A DNA stretch of 64,000 nt from Nereocystis luetkeana (taxonomy: Eukaryota > Sar > Phaeophyceae > Laminariales > Laminariaceae), in the NCBI GenBank assembly GCA_031213475.1, contig JARUPZ010000023.1:9008157-9072156 (forward strand), read 5' to 3'. Shown in pieces: positions 1 to 12,000 of the stretch (the first letter of the stretch is position 1; every line of letters starts with the position of its first letter). The translations under genes and the position numbers were made by a program. Under the pieces are notes generated by a model. That model was given only the letters and a program-made list of their open reading frames with translations. It made no database searches and had not been told where the DNA came from.

Positions 1-1110
1 CGGCCGGAGGGGGGGAACGACAGCAAGGGGGGTGGGAAAATGGACAAGGTCAGAAATGGCTTGATGACGATACATGCTGGCGAGGACAAAATGGATCCAA
101 GTTGTGCAGAAGAGAAAGCCATGTCGCACGAAGGAATTACCGGGGCAACGTAGAAGCGGCACGCCTGCGTGCAACGTAAAAATACGTACCGGGTACCTTG
201 CACACCGCATCTTAAAAGCTATGTTCGTAGTCGCCGAAGCGTTGAGAGTAAAAGCATGGCCATGAGTGCGATATTCACAACACTCCGCATGTCCAAGCCA
301 TCGAAGAATATAACAACAAGAGCGTCATGGCCGCGCATGAGGTAAACAAATACAACACGGCGCGTGTGCAGAGCTACGATACGCGGGGTAGTACATTCAG
401 GTATAAACTTTTCTGACTTGAAGGGGGGTTCCTCGACTGAGGATCTAACCAACCCTTGTATCGTTGGAATACAGCTATTTGTAGTTTTTTTCTACAGGAG
501 TACCATTCGCGATACACCGAGGCCACGCACGGGATTAATTAGCGTGTTTGCAAAAAAAATGAATGGGTTGGGATTCTCGTAGTCTGTTTCCTATATAATA
601 GCAATCCCATCCCACGAGGAACTAATTAATAATGTTTGCGAAGGATTTGGTTGGGTTGGGTTTCGTGTAGTCTGTTTCCTAATCCCACACCTCGAAAAAG
701 TATTCCCTGAGGAAGGAAGTGACCAACATGACGTTCTTCACCTCCGTATCCCTCGGGGTGGGTGATTTCTCGGTTTCTTCGCATAGCAACCGGGGCAACT
801 TCTGGTCGGCGACGTAGCGCCTTCGGATTCACCTTGTTTAACCAATCAGCCCCTCATGCTTGTCAGTTCCAGAAAAAATATATCGCAAACACCCTATCGC
901 TCATCGGGTTAGGTCTCAATGTCATCTCAAGACCAATGTTTGGGTGAGAGGTGCAAAGCTTCTCCAATAAGGAAGCCTGTGTGCACAGAAAAACTCAAAA
1001 GGTGCCACCCTCCTTACTTTCTGCTTTTTTTTTCCATCCTCCGGCGGATTGGTAAAAACAAAAGCTTAAAGCTCGCCACATTCTATCCGTGTACGCGTCT
1101 GCAAGCCGCT
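1..1110. other. Intergenic, no gene recognised
   Basis: I see no coding signature here. The only structure noted is a short imperfect tandem duplication near 535-690, listed separately. It could contain small downstream exons of the minus-strand V-ATPase gene that I failed to recognise. Confidence 0.4.
535..690. repeat. Imperfect tandem duplication, about 90 bp unit
   Basis: Two adjacent units share the order TTAATTA/ATTAATAATG, GTTTGC, GGGTTGGG, then TAGTCTGTTTCCT and AATCCCA. They differ by small indels. No coding content is evident. Confidence 0.5.
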
Positions 1111-1188
1111 AACCCGTTGAGGACTGCAGTCCCGCTTTGGAGCAAACTGCCTAGAGTATGAGTGGGGGACTGCAGTCCTAAAAGGGTT
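1111..1188. mobile_element. TTAA-type MITE (family M2), degenerate copy
   Basis: Inverted ends AACCCGTTGAGGACTGCAGTC and the reverse complement of CCTAAAAGGGTT flank a short A/T-rich middle. The same ends recur near 24988, 33625 and 49683, where flanking TTAA is intact. This copy has lost clear target-site duplications. Confidence 0.6.
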
Positions 1189-1419
1189 CAAGAAAAAAAG
1201 CGAGTAGTATGGCCGCGCATGGGTTACACACAACACTCCGCACGCATACCGTATAATACTATCACACTAGGGTGATAAGACAACACACCCCTCGGACGAT
1301 TTTCAAAGCTGGGTTTCTCGACAACGGGGAAGGCGTACTGAATACGCCCAGCGATGCGTTTACGCAACCTTCTCGACGAAATATTTCCAAAGCCGCCATT
1401 TTCGTTTAATGCGCCCCCC

Positions 1420-1961
1420 CACCCCCCCTATTTTTTATAGGTTGGGTTGGCGTCGGTTGGCAACGACACTGTAAAACATGCCGCTCACTACGTGAGCTAG
1501 ACAACCAGGGTACCGTCTTATTTTCTTTTTTTTTTTGGCGGTCGCCCACAGCTGGTTGTCGAGTTAGATCATTTGTGCCAGGTAAAGAACCTTTACTCCG
1601 CACAATTGGGATTGATCGTATCACGTAGTGTTCAAGGTAAGGCACCCAAGAGGCAGTTACATAGTACTCCCATTGCTGTCTCTGGAAATGCCTGCACCGG
1701 AAATTAAATCAACTCATTGAAGCTGTCGTCCATATGCAAGTCCGCCTCAAAAGCGGTTCTGAGTAGGATGCAGCTCACCCTTCATGCGACTCGCCGGACA
1801 CCTCACGGCGCTTCGCGGTTGGTGCAAGCAATGTCTGCCTGGTCGGTGAAAACCCGACATGCTCCGTCCCGGCATTGTAGGGATGCGAGGGTCTATGGTC
1901 ATACGACTACGGCCATGCATGAGATCGAGTACATCTCTCCTATCGAGTACACCCCCCCCCC
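1420..1961 (+). repeat. Poly(C)-tailed repeat family A, near full-length copy
   Basis: A unit of about 540 bp whose inverse copy is at 23482-24024. Its right part reads CGAGTACATCTCTCC, then TATCGAGTACA and a run of ten C (1952-1961). Shorter copies keep this right end, which suggests 5' truncation. An open frame running through it (for example MQLTLHATRRTPHGASRLVQ) recurs in other copies only because the DNA repeats. I do not call it a gene. Confidence 0.8.
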
Positions 1962-2339
1962 AGGGTTTGGAGAAAACCGGGTCTGAAATTCGTCCCCGTA
2001 GGGGGTGTTATCTCTATTATATCGCATACGGTGCGTAAATATGCGTGACATGCGGCTGTACCTTGGTATACATACACCAGTGTACCTGTGGCACTTGGGG
2101 GGGCTGCATTGTGTACCCGTGGTAGATCCGTGTTTTAAAACTTCGCAGAAAAGTGAGCTAGGATATATCGCGGCTTTGCGGTCGGTCGGTTGCTCTGTGT
2201 CCCGAGTTGTCTTTCCGACACGACGCAAGGATACAAAATCTTGAAGAACCAGCGCTAACCTGGCGTATGTTTTGCGAAAAACTAACACTCTATGAAACGA
2301 AGACTCCCCCCCCCCCCCCCCCCCCCCCGCCCCCGCCGT

Positions 2340-2575
2340 ACCCGGCGATTCGCGCTTGGTGCAATCAAAGTTTGCCTGGGGCGGTGATGACCCGACCCGA
2401 CGCGTAGGTTTTGCGACAATTCAGCAGCCTGTCAAACGAAAAGCCCCCGCACCCGGCGTTTGGCGTTTGGTGCAATCAATGTCTGCCTGGTCGTTTAAAA
2501 ACCCGACGTGCTCCGTCCCGGCATTGTAGGGATGCGAGGGTCTATGGTCATAAGACTACGGTCATGTATTACATG
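2340..2575 (+). repeat. Poly(C)-tailed repeat family A, internal fragments
   Basis: Two pieces of family A lie in the same orientation, around 2341-2400 and 2461-2570. Each carries the GCGCTTGGTGCAA...GTCTGCCTGG segment, and the second continues to GGTCTATGGTCAT. A C run of more than 20 at about 2307-2334 precedes them. Confidence 0.65.
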
Positions 2576-3475
2576 ATTACGCCAACCCCTCTCGGCTGTA
2601 GCAGAAAAACAGAGGACTAGGCTGCTCAAGATGAGCAACGTAGATCTTCCTTCAAAACAAAATATAAAAAGGAGATGGGGAGATGGGCGGGGGGCGGGGG
2701 GCGTACCCGTACATGTTTATGACACGTACAGTAAGCATGACTGAACGAGTGCTGCACTTCGTTACGTGTCCCACATATCGTACAGCAAACGTGTAACCAG
2801 GTATGCATAAGCATGCAAACGAGCACGCACCGGAGAAGTCGAAGTGCCATGGTGAAAGGAACGTAACAGCACATGCTTCGTACGCAGTCATGCCGTGCGT
2901 TCGGTCAATAGGCACGTGTACACGCGTACGCATACGAGTAAACAGAGAAACGCATCTGTAATCGTTGTAGTCGTACCAGCCAGGAGCCGTCATGAAATGC
3001 GCCTGGGCGAGCACGCTTTTTTTCTCATTGTCCCTCTCTCTTTACCGTTGCGAGCACACAGACCGTGTTCATACGTACTGTTCTAAGAGCACTATTAATA
3101 GTGGGTAGATTTACCCTGCTGACTGTTGGCAGAGTGAATAATATCAAAATATCCACCACGGTTGAGGGCAAGCTCCACCCGCCACTACATTACGTACAGC
3201 ACTACTCTTATCACAGTAATTTCTACCAGGTACTGAACATCTGTACGAGTAACACTCTTGCGTTGACAAACAAATACCAATTTAAACAAATGATGTTCTC
3301 GTTGTATGCGGTACTCCGAATGTGAGCGTCAAGAAGTGATCCGACTCCGACACTCCATGGACCATATCGTAGACACTGATTGTGCACCACGAGCAGAAGC
3401 AGCAGCAGTACGCAGCAGCAACAACAAAATGGCACAATACTGTCAGTAGAATAAGGCGCGGATGGTGGAGGCACA
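2576..3475. other. Intergenic, no gene recognised
   Basis: No conserved protein or RNA gene seen. It contains one TACCAGGTA (3224-3232) and one TATTAATA (about 3092), members of the short-palindrome classes described in the findings. Confidence 0.4.
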
Positions 3476-3477
3476 CG

Positions 3478-3635
3478 CCAATATCAATATATCGTTATCA
3501 ATATCAATATATCGTAATCAATATCAATATATCGTAATAAATATCAATACATACATATCATATATCAGCATTAACACCATTATCGGTACTCATAGCGATC
3601 GATATCAATACAGGCGATATCAACATCAATATATA
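3478..3635. repeat. A/T-rich minisatellite, ATATCAATATATCGTA-like unit
   Basis: A degenerate 14-16 bp unit of the form ATATCAATATATCGTA is repeated, passing into ATATAT at its right end. That end abuts the A-rich tail of the minus-strand SINE-like copy. Confidence 0.75.
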
Positions 3636-3925
3636 TATATTTATTTATTTTTCTCATCCCATTCATTATCTTCGCACATCTTCTTCCCTCTCTCCTTCCA
3701 ACTCGTAACTCAGATCCGGGGTCACATAGCAGGCTCTTCTCCCCCCTTCCCGCTACGGTACGTGCCTTCAACTTTTTATCGCGAGAAGACTTCAGCCTTT
3801 TCTTCCCTCGTCGACTCGCATCGAATTGTGCCTACCCACGCTGCAAGGCGCTCTCAACAATTGAATCCTTTTTTATTTTTTCAAATAAAGTCAAAGTCCG
3901 ACCCACCTGGGGCTCGAACCCAGGA
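3636..3925 (-). mobile_element. SINE-like retroposon, longest copy
   Basis: On the minus strand it begins with a tRNA-like T-arm, CTGGGTTCGAGCCCCAG (Pol III B-box like GGTTCGAGCCC). It continues through GAGCCTGCTATGTGACCCCGG and ends in an A-rich tail. Related copies with A tails lie near 31219 and 49353. I found no A box upstream of the T-arm, so the tRNA origin is inferred from the B-box part only. It could also be the tail of a longer non-LTR element. Confidence 0.6.
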
Positions 3926-5570
3926 CTCAAACAAGTAGAATACATACCAGGTATATATGACAGCAGTATCAAAACGAATACGTAACGTATGTACGTATGT
4001 ACATAGTCTAACTACAAGTCTACACCAGCAATAGACTAGGGTACCTCCATATTTGCTGCCGTGTGTTTTATAGTGTGGTTTGTCTACGGCAGTGTTCAAT
4101 ACTACGCACTTCGGTACTGCTGCTGTAGCAGCTCTACGCTTTACACTGCTGTAATTGGATTATACCCTGGATATGACTTGAAGAATGGAGATCAAAGTAC
4201 GTACGGTAACAAGTGGAGGGCCTCAAAACGCCAGACAAAAAACAAAAAAACAGATGTGGGGGCCCCGCAGAAGCAACCAAATGTAGCCAGAAAGCAAGTC
4301 CAACGCAAGGGCGATTCTCTCTCTCTCTCCCTGTCCTTCCCGTTCGCTCTCCGTCCCTAGCGCCGACGACGGAAAGCTTATCACTTCGTCGGACACGGGC
4401 CTCTTCGGGTCGCCGACCGCGCTCGGCGCGACCGCAGCTTTCCAGCTGCCGCATGAAAACACTTTTGCAACTGCTTGTAAGGCAGCCAAGTACGAGTACG
4501 TACTTTGCACGAGAGCTTTTGGCACGAAAAACAATGAAAAAAAAAACAGACGATAATTTAAACTTGAATTTTTACAGCAGACAAGAGAGACAAAGACAAA
4601 CGTCACTTTGTGGAATCGGGCCTTCCCACGAAAAAAAACAGGGGAAAAATACGGTCCCGCTCGTCTATAGACCCACTCCGTCCGGAAATATAAAAAACAT
4701 TTCATTAGAATGAAAGCCAAAAGGGTTCTTACATTTCCGGACAAACCCATACGTAGCGTGGGCGGCAGTGAGTACAACCAGCAGTTGTTCAACACAGCAG
4801 CAGCAGCAAGCAGCAGCAGCAGCATTCGCCGGGCACGGTCAACTCTGCCGTCGGAACGAAGGCATTGCAAGCTCAAGTTTGGCCTGCCGCAAGTCTTGTC
4901 GCATGAACGATAAATCAGGAACCCCGACAGACATAGAAAGGGAGTGCATCTTCGCGTTTCGTGCGCATCATTATTGGAGCAACGAGAGTGTCCACTCATC
5001 ACACATCAACATCCACCCTCCCTGCTGAGGTATGCATCACCAGTATGGACGGAAATATAAGAAACGTTTACTCATTAGTATGTAGACCAATAAATCATTA
5101 TATTTACGTCCAGCGTGGTGTGTACAAGCTTTGACGCATTTGCAGCCCCTTTCCCGGAGAGTCGGAGGGAGAGGAAGAAGCGCACTCTTGGAGCTGTGCT
5201 GTAACTATTAATAGTGAATGGTTCCGGCTGCCTGACAATACCCTGGTACGCCATAGGCAAAACAAATAATTTATTGTGCCATAGGGTCTCACTGGGTCCT
5301 CTTCTCTACTTGCTTTTCTATTACACGTGTATTAATAGTACATACACCACAAATATGGTACTCGTATGTACTCGCACGGAACTTATACCGCCTTTACGTG
5401 ATACCTGGCACCTGTTATGATACTGCTGCTGTACCGTCAGCGATGCTGCTTGCTTCCACGCAAAATATGCTTCCTCCCACTCTCTGCTGTGTCGCAAGCA
5501 AAGCACGCGTACCTCCCTTTCCTTCCCTCCCGTAATGCCCGACAGGTCCACTGTCCCCTATGCCCCCCCT
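3926..5570. other. Presumed intron or 3' region of the V-ATPase gene
   Basis: This stretch lies downstream of the subunit E exon on the minus strand, so later exons of that gene should be here or further left. I could not identify any. A G/C-rich patch at 4370-4455 resembles coding DNA on the minus strand, but its translations do not resemble subunit E. Confidence 0.35.
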
Positions 5571-5573
5571 CAC

Positions 5574-5773
5574 ATTCGGTCTTGGATCTCGCGGTCCTTT
5601 TCCTTCTGTGCGTACTCCTCCTGAATTTTCAGCTTGGCCGTGTGCACGATCATCTGCTTCTCGAGGTTAAAGTCGTGCTCCGTCTTGATGTTGATCTCGT
5701 TCGCCTTCTCGTGCGCCTCCTGCAGGATGAAGTTGGCCATCTGCCGGATCTGGTTCGACGCTCCGCTGTCCAT
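5574..5773 (-). CDS. V-type H+-ATPase subunit E, first coding exon (partial)
   Basis: This exon encodes the N terminus of subunit E, which forms part of the peripheral stator stalk joining V1 to Vo in the proton pump of vacuolar and endomembranes. The minus-strand translation starts MDSGASNQIRQMANFILQEA and runs through ANEINIKTEHDFNLEKQMI to KLKIQEEYAQKEKDREIQDR. That is the family's typical long, charged N-terminal helix. I chose the ATG at 5773 because the upstream open frame is Ala/Thr low-complexity sequence that looks like 5' leader. A GTGAGG donor follows directly (GT at 5573-5572), giving an exon of 200 nt that ends in phase 2. The other exons, about two thirds of a normal protein of roughly 220 residues, were not located. 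The family assignment is from recognition and is fairly secure. Confidence 0.85.
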
Positions 5774-7998
5774 GGTTGCTGCTGCCGTTGCCGAGGCTCT
5801 TGCTGCAAGCTGCTCAGCGGCGTCAGCGGCAGCAAAGTTCGCAAGGGTGGCGGCAGCAGCAGCAGCGGCGGCGGCGGCGGAAGCGGCGGAGGTTGTGATT
5901 GTGGTTGTGGAGTTGGCGGCAGTCATCGCCGTGGGGGTGGTAAGGGCTGGTCGGGGGGGAGCAGGCGCGGCGCGAAATAGGTATGTCGGCATGTTTGCTG
6001 TTCAGGACTCAGGATCATGGCACGCCCCGGACGTGGTGCGACTAACTCGCTTCCTGCTGATCTGGCTGTGAGCGCGAGGGACACGGGAGGCGCACTTTGG
6101 CAGGAGGTGGCGGTCCGCAATTCTTGAAGCACGGTGGCGTGGAGCTGGTTTTGGTTCTCAAGGAGATGGAACGCACTGCGTTTGCGCGGCGTGTTTGGGG
6201 GGGTCCAAAGTTGGTCCTTATTATATACTGGTACCAGGTAGGTTGTGTTTGCTGAGCTAGCGGCGCCCGGGGCGGGGCCGAAGCATGAGCAAGCGGGGGA
6301 TGCGCCCCGTGCCGTGGCCATGCTTGTCGCTGGGGTGAACAGCTGCGATGGACAGCACGGCAGTTTTGCGGCGTAGTCAGGGCCTCTTACGCCTATGAGA
6401 GGAAGGCTTCATATGCCTGCAACATCATCACACAAAACAAGGGAAGCGTAAAAGTCGAGAACGCAGCACGCGACACGACACGCAGCACGCAGCACAACCG
6501 AAGAACAAACAGAACAATCGAAACATCCGTGTCCAACGCCGCATTCTGACTCACGTGCTCGGGGCGGATGCTGGCAGCTGGAGGGGCCGGCTTTACGTGC
6601 AGTGGTCAAAGAGCTTCTATTCCCTACGTTGCTCTACGTTCCTTCCAGTTGTGCTTCACGGTCTCAGCAACTCAGGCCCTTCCGAACCAACTCTCAAAAT
6701 GTTGTTCGGGTGCTGGGTTTCAACACCATTCTATAGCGTTTGTATAGAGGGAATATATGATGAATTTCTCAAGGCGATTATGTGGTACCCCCAGGACCTG
6801 CAGTATATAGCACCGACGTGGGAAGCTGGGGGAGGGAAGGATAACTAGTGCGATTGCTAGCGAACTGGGAGTACGGAAGCTCGTCGTGCGAGGAAAAGCG
6901 AAGCAAAGGTGCGCACGCACCATTTTTTCTGGCGGCTCGAGCGGCACTGCTGTCTGGCCCGCTTGCCTAAAAAGCCCGCAAAGTGGGGTGTGCCCTCGGA
7001 GGAGGATCCTGCTGGTTTGGTTGCCTGAGGTCGATGGTGCCAGGAATCTGAGGCATCGATACAGTGATCAGAGCGTTCAACTCTTTTGCTTGAAAAGTCG
7101 GCCAACAGTGGGGGTGACTACGTAGGTTGTAAGCTGATAGCAGTCGCCATCGCCCTCTATGATGTCTCTCGTTTTTCCGTTGCAGCCCGCGCTTTTCTTC
7201 GAAATTTGATCCAACCCATCGGCGGAAAGCGCACACGGTACCCGTACAGCATCATAGCTCTACTGCCTACTGCGTCCTATTCTCACTCGTTGTCTAGAGG
7301 TCTACAGCAGTACGTAGATCTGGTCTATACATCATAAGAGTATGTAGCTGACGTGCAGAGCAGCAGCAACAGTGCTGTTTCTGTTGTTATTTGCGTCTGC
7401 TGCAGCTGGTTGTGTCCGTCATCGTATCATACGCACCTCGACCTATTGCTGTGGTCACCGCACAGCTTGATACGAGCAGATATCCTTACGTACATGGATG
7501 TACCAGAGGGTACGAGGTACATTGGCAGTGGCTCGCGGCTCGCGGCAATAAACGAGGTACACCAATACAGCCGCTGTGGTATCATACTCATACATGTGTT
7601 GATGTCTTCTCCTCGCCTTGCGGTTTTGGCCTTGGGTTCGTCAAAATTTCACGCAGTCTCTTTCCCCCCCCGATCTTTGATCTATTTACACTCTGGTGGA
7701 GTACCAAACCACACTTTCTCGGTGCATTTTTGGTACTGCTGTGTACTTTTATGTATATCTGTACTCTACCAGACATGTACCTGGTACCAGTATAAAATAC
7801 CAGTAAAATACAAGTAGTCGTAGTAAAATACGTCCGCGTGACGTCGCGCCCACGTTCTATGAAAACGTTTCGATTTATCAGACCGGTATGTGCGAGCACT
7901 TGGTTCTCGTCTTTCGCACGGACGGCGACATAACTACAGTATTAATAGTATAGTATTGCAACATTATGGCATGCTCGTCTTGCGCTACGAGTCTTGAG
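5774..7998. other. Upstream region of the V-ATPase exon, and intergenic
   Basis: The first 220 bases are trinucleotide-rich (GCAGCAGC, GGCGGC) and probably 5' leader of the minus-strand gene. Beyond that I see no gene. TACCAGGTA occurs at 6232, TACCTGGTA at 7778 and TACAGCAGTA near 7302. Confidence 0.4.
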
Positions 7999-8286
7999 GG
8001 CGCCTATTTACGACCTACGGAATTCATGCACTTAAGTGCAGTCCACACGCTAATATAATATTAGTGTTTTAGTGCGTTAGTGTCTGGGGGTGAAACGGGG
8101 TGCCCAATAGACTACACCTCCGTTTTAATTGGTACCCTGATTCCACCCGGACCAGTTCCCATGTGGTACCCTGCTCTCACTTGGTGCAGAAATATAGCCA
8201 GGGGTTTGGGTTAGAGTTAGGGTTACCGTGGTGGCGTGTGGACTGCACTCAAGTGCTGCTGTCCATGGATCGTAAATAATCGCGCC
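7999..8286. mobile_element. Foldback element with inverted ends of about 52 bp
   Basis: The left end runs GGCGCCTATTTACGAC to CTTAAGTGCAGTCCACACGC. The right end is its imperfect reverse complement, finishing GTAAATAATCGCGCC. The interior has no coding potential but contains a telomere-like stretch, GGGTTAGAGTTAGGGTTA, near 8206. It is probably a non-autonomous DNA element. No target duplication is evident. Confidence 0.6.
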
Positions 8287-10455
8287 CGTTAGTCTTACGC
8301 TAGTCTTACCCATGGCATGGGTCATGGGGCTGTTCGTGCTCGTACGTGGAGCCTTGGGGCTCCTCGTTTGCTCCTGCTATGCATGAATATCATAGTTGAT
8401 GCATCAGCCGTTTCTGGTGGAGGTATGCCTGTAGGTATACCAGGACTATCAGGTGTATGTAAGACGCACCAGGTATTAATAGTTGATACGTCAACAGATG
8501 GTGAATATCCAGTGGGTACTCCCGAGCATCCCGCGGCAAGCCGAAACACGCACTCTCAAAAGGCATACTTTTGCTCTTATCTGTAGGGGACAATATGTAG
8601 CTTTTAGCGTAGGTGGGACAACAAGCCGTTTTTACCGCTCTTAACACCTTGTTGGACTCCATCTCCTCTGGGGGGCAAACCGCTCAAATTCCAAGCAGTT
8701 TTGTCCCCAAAACGGGCCTGCGATGCTAGAAGAATACTCTTTACCCTGGCGCCCTTACGTCGGGGTACCTACTGCTGTAAGCCTTTGCCGTGCATATGTA
8801 TTATAAAGAGACACCCCCCCCCCCCCAGGGACGATTTTCAGATCCGATTTTCTCCCAAACAAGGGTGGGGGGGGGGGGCGCACACAACGAAAAGGGTGGC
8901 TTTATGTCGCCGAGAGCTTTCCATGGGAGCATCGCTCGACGCTTGCGCTCTCCCCATCGTCGAGATAGCCGGCTTCGCAATTTTCCCATGGGGGTGTGTT
9001 AGCCTACGTGTTACACTCGAGTACTCTGTAAGTGTTGAAGCTCGGTACTGGGTCAGTATACTGGCAGTACACTGGTCCTGGCAGTACATCCTTCCAGGCT
9101 GAGGGAAGTGCCAGGATTCCAGGATGTTGGCATTTTGCGTACGTCCCACCCAAACGCATTACATTACAACGGAAACCCATCGAACCGTTCCGCATGAGAA
9201 GAGAGGGATCAGGGAACACAGTACCGCAGAATTCCATACACGGGCCTGCATCACAAAATCATAACACTTTTCGTTCGCATTCTCGACGTGTTCCTGAGCC
9301 AGTCTACCACCCCCGACCCAAACAGTGCCTTTTGAGATAAGGCCCGAAATCAACGTACCAGGTGTGTGTTCTAGTGAAGCCATTTCGCGTTCAAGCATGC
9401 CTGCAGCAGGGCGCCCCCAGCGGGGCCCTCCGGGGGCGCTTCCGGCGGAGGCCCCAGACCAGCCGGGGGGCGGCGATGATCGCGGTTTCGCCGCGACCAA
9501 AATCCTGGCCGAATCCAGGTTGCCAGGAATCCCTCCTCCGAGCTAGAGCTACCAGTACCTACTCGCAGCCCTAGGAAATCTCTCCGTAGAGCTGCAGTAC
9601 TGCTCTTATCAGATAGTGTTGGTGCCAGCATACCGGTAGTCTATCCTCGTACCTCCGATTCCCTAATTCATCATGCATACTTCGAGTTTGAAAGGAGTTG
9701 CCAGGTACCTGGTGCCCGATACGACTTACACCGTTTCTGCGCGTCATTCAGGTACCCGTGCAACCACAGGAACAATGCCCCAAGAGCACACTGCCGACCC
9801 GGGTACATCTTATCCGAAGGGGCGAAATATGTGAACTGTTCTGCAGCTCCTGTAGGTTGCGTACAGGTCTACGAGTACTGCGTTCCAGTATACAAAGGTG
9901 TCCGCGTGTGCTCTTTTGCTGGGGCAGTACTACTATAAGTAGGGTTGGTCCTGCTGCTGCTGTGCGATAGTCGCAGCACAGCTGCAGTAAATCGCACACC
10001 AACAACAGCAGCAGCACACCATTGTCGATCCTGCATTGTTCGCGGGAGAAGTTTGCTTCCCGTATTCTGTGGGTGCGGTGCTATCTGTACTTCTTTAGAT
10101 TACGGATACGATACACCACGTGGACTATCGGTACTGTTGTAGTGACCTGAGTGTCGTACGCAGGGTCGTGATATTATAGGGTAACGATTCACGATGAAAT
10201 AGTGACGTCGAGACAACACGGCAACACACAACACACCTAGCGGCCGAAAAGCGTTGGGTTGGTTGTTGCTGTGGTCGTCGTCGGCGGTCGCGGTTGTTTT
10301 TTTTTCTTCGGAAAAAGGCATAAACATGTACCAGGTACGTCGTATCTGGTGTAACATCAGACGCCGACGTAAAGTCAACCATCAAATACCCAATGTATCT
10401 TGTCGTGTATTGATACGGCAGCTGAACGGTTTTGGGGCGCGCGGGTAAAAAAATC
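8287..10455. other. Intergenic, no gene recognised
   Basis: Repeat fragments and short open frames only. A G/C-rich block at 9395-9545 looks locally coding in several frames, but I recognise no family and see no convincing splice sites. A C run (8812-8826) and a G run (8866-8878) face each other here. Confidence 0.35.
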
Positions 10456-10910
10456 AAACTGTTGCACACTTCGGACAGATAGATCAGACAGATCAGATAG
10501 ATCATCTAGATCCTAGCCCGCCGTTATGATGTCTTCGTACAGGATCTGTATATTTGTAGTACGGATCCTAACCCAGGAAACTGGTCCTGGTACCGTAGAT
10601 GATGCAGATTGCGCGGCTCCAACCCGGCGATATGAGCATGCAGTAGATCATAAGAGATCAGGAATTGGTCCCAGATAATCATGCAGATTGTGCCGCTCCA
10701 ACCCATCAATATGAAGCTAGATCATAAGAGATCAGGAATCGGTCCCAGACGATCATGCAGATTATGCCGCTCCAACCCGGCAATATGAGCTACGTACGTA
10801 GATCATGAGAGATAAAAAATCGGTCCTACGGCGGATCGTGCAGATTATGCCGCTCCAACCCGGCAATTTGAGCTACTACTGCTGTAGATGGCAATAGATC
10901 AGGAATCTAT
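10456..10910. repeat. Tandem array, about 80-bp unit (GCCGCTCCAACCCGGCAATA)
   Basis: At least four units share CATGCAGATT, GCCGCTCCAACCC, then ATATGAGC and AGATCATAAGAGATCAGGAAT. Starts lie near 10600, 10681, 10756 and 10838. The left border is a GATCAGACAGATCAGATAGATC run. The unit resembles in reverse the elements at 46199-46503 and 48505-48762, so it may be an amplified piece of that MITE family. Confidence 0.7.
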
Positions 10911-11039
10911 AATATAGCTTATGTTGTAGATGAAGTGGGAATCGGCGATCTCTCCGACGTGATAGACAGTTGAAAACGCGGTCTCAGCTAATCATCGTCT
11001 TTCTCAAGGCTCATCATAACAATGACTCAGAATCGTGAC

Positions 11040-11115
11040 GGGACGGGACAGTTTTGACTTGTTTGACGGTTTTACCGTCCCGTCCCGCAGTTACCGCCGT
11101 TACCGTCCCGTCACA
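11040..11115. repeat. Short inverted repeat of GACGGGACGG
   Basis: GTGACGGGACGGGACAG and later CCGTCCCGTCCCGCAG / CCGTCCCGTCAC form complementary segments separated by about 40 bp. It could fold into a hairpin. Function unknown. Confidence 0.5.
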
Positions 11116-11829
11116 ATACCGTGATAAGCCTTGGTATTTCTACCCAACGACATCCACCAGACCCAGGGTGCGTACGAACTGATTCTTCGTCTCACGTAAG
11201 ATAGATACCTTAATGAGCGTTGAGTTTGCGCAATGGGTGCGCGGTCATTTTTCAGCGGCGCTCGATTTTTTTTTCCAGAACGGAGAGGTTAAGGTTATAC
11301 CGAACAGCAGCAAAGGTGTATGTTTTCGGGAAAAAGTCCAGTCAAGAGTGTTTGTTTTTTAACCGGAAGCATGACGTGCAACCTTTTGCACCGGTATATA
11401 CCGTTGTTGAAAGAAAACGAGCGCTATGTAACGATCACACCCCTATGCGGTAGGTGTGCACTGCTGTACCGCTTGTCGCCTGAGGAACTCGCGCAGCAGG
11501 ATATTTGTATATTTTTAAACCTGCCACGTATCGTCAACTTGTGTATACATGTGTCACCTCGTGTGTATGCGTTGGTTGGTTTGCGTTGTGTTGTATTGTG
11601 CTATTGCTCTGCCTCTCCGTGTAAGTGCGTTGGTTTTGTCGTAACTGGTCTATGAGAAAAGTCGCCGGTCCTCTTTTTTTTTTTTTCAAGATGATGCCGC
11701 GGTCGGTTGCAGAGTTTGAGGCTTCTTGGCTTCTCACGTAGGCGATCTCGAATGGGGTACGAGTACCCATTTTTTGTATGTGTTTTTGTGGCGCCGCGTA
11801 CATCAGAAACTCGCATTTCCTCGAGGTAC

Positions 11830-12000
11830 AGCAATGGTCCCCCTATCGTGCCTTAATGCGCCAGCCAATAAATACCGGCACTATACCGGCAACCGGCACT
11901 ATTAACAGCACACTGCCACATTAATTAATCCCATGTGCCAAGCGATCTCACGGATGCTGTAGCTGGCGGCCGGCAGTACTGACCCGACACTACAGAGGGA
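11830..12000 (-). mobile_element. MITE family M4 copy (GTGGTCCCTCTATAGTG ends)
   Basis: It contains TGGTCCCCCTATCGTGCC, GCGCCAGCCAATAAATACCGGCACTAT, the ACTATTAACAGCACAC segment and a right end ACACTACAGAGGGAC. Related copies lie at 31585, 35848, 38765 and 45607. Coding content is absent. Confidence 0.6.

Noticed and set aside
4223-5002. 259-residue minus-strand open frame
   Set aside because: No family resemblance, unusual composition, and it spans low-complexity stretches. It does not match V-ATPase subunit E, which would be expected there.
9325-9631. G/C-rich open frames on both strands around 9400-9545
   Set aside because: Locally coding-like, but no domain, no splice signals I trust, and both strands are open because of high G/C.
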